Part shown: one piece after another, positions 20,991 through 22,430 of the stretch | Position numbering within the stretch: the stretch's first letter is position 1 | How the letters are laid out: each line of letters starts with the position of its first letter | Source of the DNA: DATEJJ01 sp039649115 | Lineage (GTDB): Bacteria; Actinomycetota; Actinomycetes; Mycobacteriales; Micromonosporaceae | NCBI GenBank assembly: GCA_039649115.1 | Contig: JBBWZQ010000119.1 | Coordinates: 1 to 22,430, forward strand | Direction of reading: 5' to 3' | Length of the DNA stretch: 22,430 bases | The notes under the pieces: generated by a model | Told to the model about the DNA's origin: nothing | The model's input: only the letters and a program-made list of their open reading frames with translations | Databases searched by the model: none | Program-made: the position numbers and the translations under genes

Positions 20991-21731
20991 TCAACTAACG
21001 GGCATGGCGATGAGGCGGAAGCGGCGGCGTAGGTTCGGGACGATGACCCGATAGGCCGCCAGGGTCGGGGTCCGCACGCCGCCGCCGTCGTGCGACAGCA
21101 CCACACTGCCCCGGTGCGTGTGGCCGAGCACGTTCGCGATGATGGCCCGGGTGCCAGGGTTGGCCCAGTCCCGCGGATCGACGTTCCACATCAGCGGCTT
21201 CATGCCCATGCTCCGGGCGATGCGTACCGTGTTGGAGCCGAACGCGCCACCAGGATTGCGGAAGTAGGCAATCCTGGCGCCGGGTACCACGGCGTGGATC
21301 GCCTGGTTGGTGCGCTGCAGTTCGTTGCGGATGCGGGCGTCGCCGCGGGTGCGCAGCCGCTCGTCGTGATCCCAGGTGTGGTTGCACAGCGTCATGCCGT
21401 CGGCGACCATCCGGCGCACCACGGCCGCGTAGGCGCGCACCTGGCGGCCGATGAGGCAGAAGGTGGCCTTGACGTGGTAGCGGTCCAGCAGGTCGAGCAT
21501 CCTGGCCGTGTACGGGCCGGGGCCGTCGTCAAACGTGAGCGCGACCGCAGCCGACCCAGTGCTGGTGATCAAGCCCGGGCTCCGGGCCGCGACGGCCGTC
21601 CGCGCGACGGCCGGGGCCGCCGCGGCCGTCGTGACCCTCGGGGCGGCCGTGGCCGCCGGGGCCAGCGTGAAGGCGCTGCCGACCTGCGCGAGCAGGAGCA
21701 ACGCGAGAGCCGCGGCGCAACGCCGGACCAT
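20991..21731 (-). CDS. Secreted polysaccharide deacetylase (NodB domain)
   Basis: The 246-residue protein has a signal peptide (MVRRC, then AAALALLLLAQVGSAF, probable cleavage near APAATAA) and an Ala-rich linker. A complete NodB domain follows: motif 1 TFDDGPG (Asp68-Asp69), motif 2 NHTWDH (His118 and His122 bind metal), motif 3 YFRNPGG (Arg158), motif 4 MWNVDPRDW (Asp185) and motif 5 VVLSHDGGG (His214). Such enzymes remove N- or O-acetyl groups from peptidoglycan, chitin oligomers or other wall glycans outside the cell. All catalytic residues are present, so it is probably active. The ATG at 21731 is preceded by CGGAG. The LuxR-type gene begins 55 bases downstream on the same strand, without a clear terminator between them. 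Confidence 0.92.
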   Translation of the reverse strand: MVRRCAAALALLLLAQVGSAFTLAPAATAAPRVTTAAAAPAVARTAVAARSPGLITSTGSAAVALTFDDGPGPYTARMLDLLDRYHVKATFCLIGRQVRAYAAVVRRMVADGMTLCNHTWDHDERLRTRGDARIRNELQRTNQAIHAVVPGARIAYFRNPGGAFGSNTVRIARSMGMKPLMWNVDPRDWANPGTRAIIANVLGHTHRGSVVLSHDGGGVRTPTLAAYRVIVPNLRRRFRLIAMPVS

Positions 21732-21764
21732 GACGACTCCGGGGGATAGGGATCAGGGGCACTT

Positions 21765-21807
21765 GCGGGTGGTTACCCGCCGTTCTCATCGGCGCCCGGA
21801 CCGGGCG
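21765..21807 (-). other. Two small hairpins in the leader of the deacetylase gene
   Basis: GCGGGT/ACCCGC (21765-21780, 4-base loop) and CGCCCG/CGGGCG (21793-21807, 3-base loop) sit 34-76 bases upstream of the deacetylase ATG. They could be a leader structure, or a terminator for the ABC permease fragment that stops at 21852. I could not match them to a known riboswitch. Confidence 0.3.
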
Positions 21808-21851
21808 GTCAAGGAAGATCATGGCCGGACGTGCGGCGGCGAGGCTTGTGG

Positions 21852-22124
21852 TCAGGACAGGCGGCGTGCGAGCCGCCAGAAGCAGAACGCGCCGAGGGCT
21901 ACGGCCAGGGCGGGGTAGATCGCGGTCTCGATCAGTTGGATCGGCCAGTAGCGGTTGGTGGGTTGGTAGGCGGCGACGATCCGGATACCTTGGCTGGTCA
22001 TGCAGGCCGGGAAGTCTCGTGTGCCGTCCGCAAGTCGAGGAAGGTCAGGGGTTGTGTCAGAGGGTTGGTAGCGGCCTGGCTGTTCGTCTTGGGGGCGGAT
22101 CTCTGCGCCGCTGGCGACATCCAC
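21852..22124 (-). pseudogene. C-terminal fragment of an ABC-2 type transporter permease
   Basis: The end of the frame reads CMTSQGIRIVAAYQPTNRYW, then PIQLIETAIYPALAVALGAFCFWRLARRLS. In actinomycete ABC permeases a YQPA-x-RFW-x-FQ motif followed by one last membrane helix and a short basic tail is the standard C-terminus. Only this end is present: the frame stays open upstream to about 22165 without further membrane helices, and no start with a ribosome site is convincing. A 49-residue protein from the internal ATG at 22001 is conceivable but unlikely. It is most simply a truncated remnant. Nothing recognisable fills 22125-22245. Confidence 0.5.
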
Positions 22125-22245
22125 GGAGCCCTCGACCGGCTCTGCGAAGACGTCCTCGCCTTTCGAGGAGTCGATCGGCGCCGCGCGGCGAACGCGAGGA
22201 GGACGCCGCGCTGCCGGTGAGCTGGCGGCGATGGACTCCGGTGAT

Positions 22246-22430
22246 TCAGCGCGCGCGGCGGTAGTGCAGGGCCACCACGCCGTTGCCGAACGGCTGCGCC
22301 GAGAGCAGCTCGAGCTGGCGCGTGCCGGGCAGCCCGCCCTGGTACAGCGTCGGGCCGTGGCCGGCGATCCTGGGATGAACGAGCAGCTTGTACTCGTCGA
22401 TCAGGTCCAGCCGGTCGAGCTCGGTCGCGA
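22246..22430 (-). CDS. Dihydrofolate reductase family (RibD C-terminal) protein, partial
   Basis: The last 60 residues are visible, the rest lying beyond the right edge. They read LDLIDEYKLLVHPRIAGHGP, then TLYQGGLPGTRQLELLSAQP and end VVALHYRRAR. This is the characteristic C-terminal strand-helix arrangement of actinobacterial RibD_C/dihydrofolate-reductase-like proteins, which are often stand-alone and of unknown substrate. No frameshift is seen in the visible part. Confidence 0.85.
   Translation of the reverse strand, partial: ATELDRLDLIDEYKLLVHPRIAGHGPTLYQGGLPGTRQLELLSAQPFGNGVVALHYRRAR

Overview
The window is very GC-rich bacterial DNA with dense genes on both strands. A tRNA-Arg with an encoded CCA, a LigB-type ATP-dependent DNA ligase, a SURF1 protein, an aerobic-type cobalamin gene pair, an AfsR/SARP regulator and many GTG or leaderless starts point to an actinomycete. 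The Micromonosporaceae are the most likely family; this is inferred from gene style, not from a search.

Layout. Positions 1-334 hold a badly decayed copy of cobB (cobyrinate a,c-diamide synthase). Then come SURF1 and a proline-rich single-pass membrane protein on the + strand, followed by a minus-strand series: ligB, a 68-residue helical protein and an M20 dipeptidase. Positions 5203-9834 look like one minus-strand operon, read cobD, cobQ, P-loop kinase, M48 membrane protease; the first three are joined by 4-base ATGA stop/start overlaps. The kinase carries an N-terminal extension built from 54-bp DNA repeats. Upstream lie a terminator and an SSB paralogue. SSB shares its 160-bp upstream region with a divergent alpha/beta hydrolase, and that region holds two DnaA-box-like sites. 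A DUF1444-like protein follows, convergent with the hydrolase.

From 12455 the character changes. Downstream of an intact tRNA-Arg(TCT) there is about 1.4 kb of gene fragments: an integrase C-terminus abutting a membrane-protein fragment of the MAB_1171c type, then a TPR regulator tail. This is typical of a worn integration hotspot. Next come a secreted trypsin-fold protein whose catalytic His and Ser are both replaced, and a 982-residue AfsR-like regulator (SARP + NB-ARC + TPR).

The right part holds a compact minus-strand unit: a LuxR regulator with a catalytically degenerate alpha/beta-hydrolase sensor domain, a double-hotdog thioesterase-like protein and an LLM-class flavin or F420 oxidoreductase. 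The last two overlap by ATGA and have a palindrome in their promoter. A secreted polysaccharide deacetylase, a fragment of an ABC-2 type permease and the C-terminal end of a RibD_C (dihydrofolate reductase-like) protein close the window.

Two themes recur. First, at least seven genes have a TANNNT box 6-8 bases before an ATG or GTG, which suggests leaderless transcripts and settles several starts. Second, two enzyme folds (protease and alpha/beta hydrolase) have lost their catalytic residues while keeping the fold, and both lie next to or inside regulators. No CRISPR array, rRNA or intact insertion sequence was seen.
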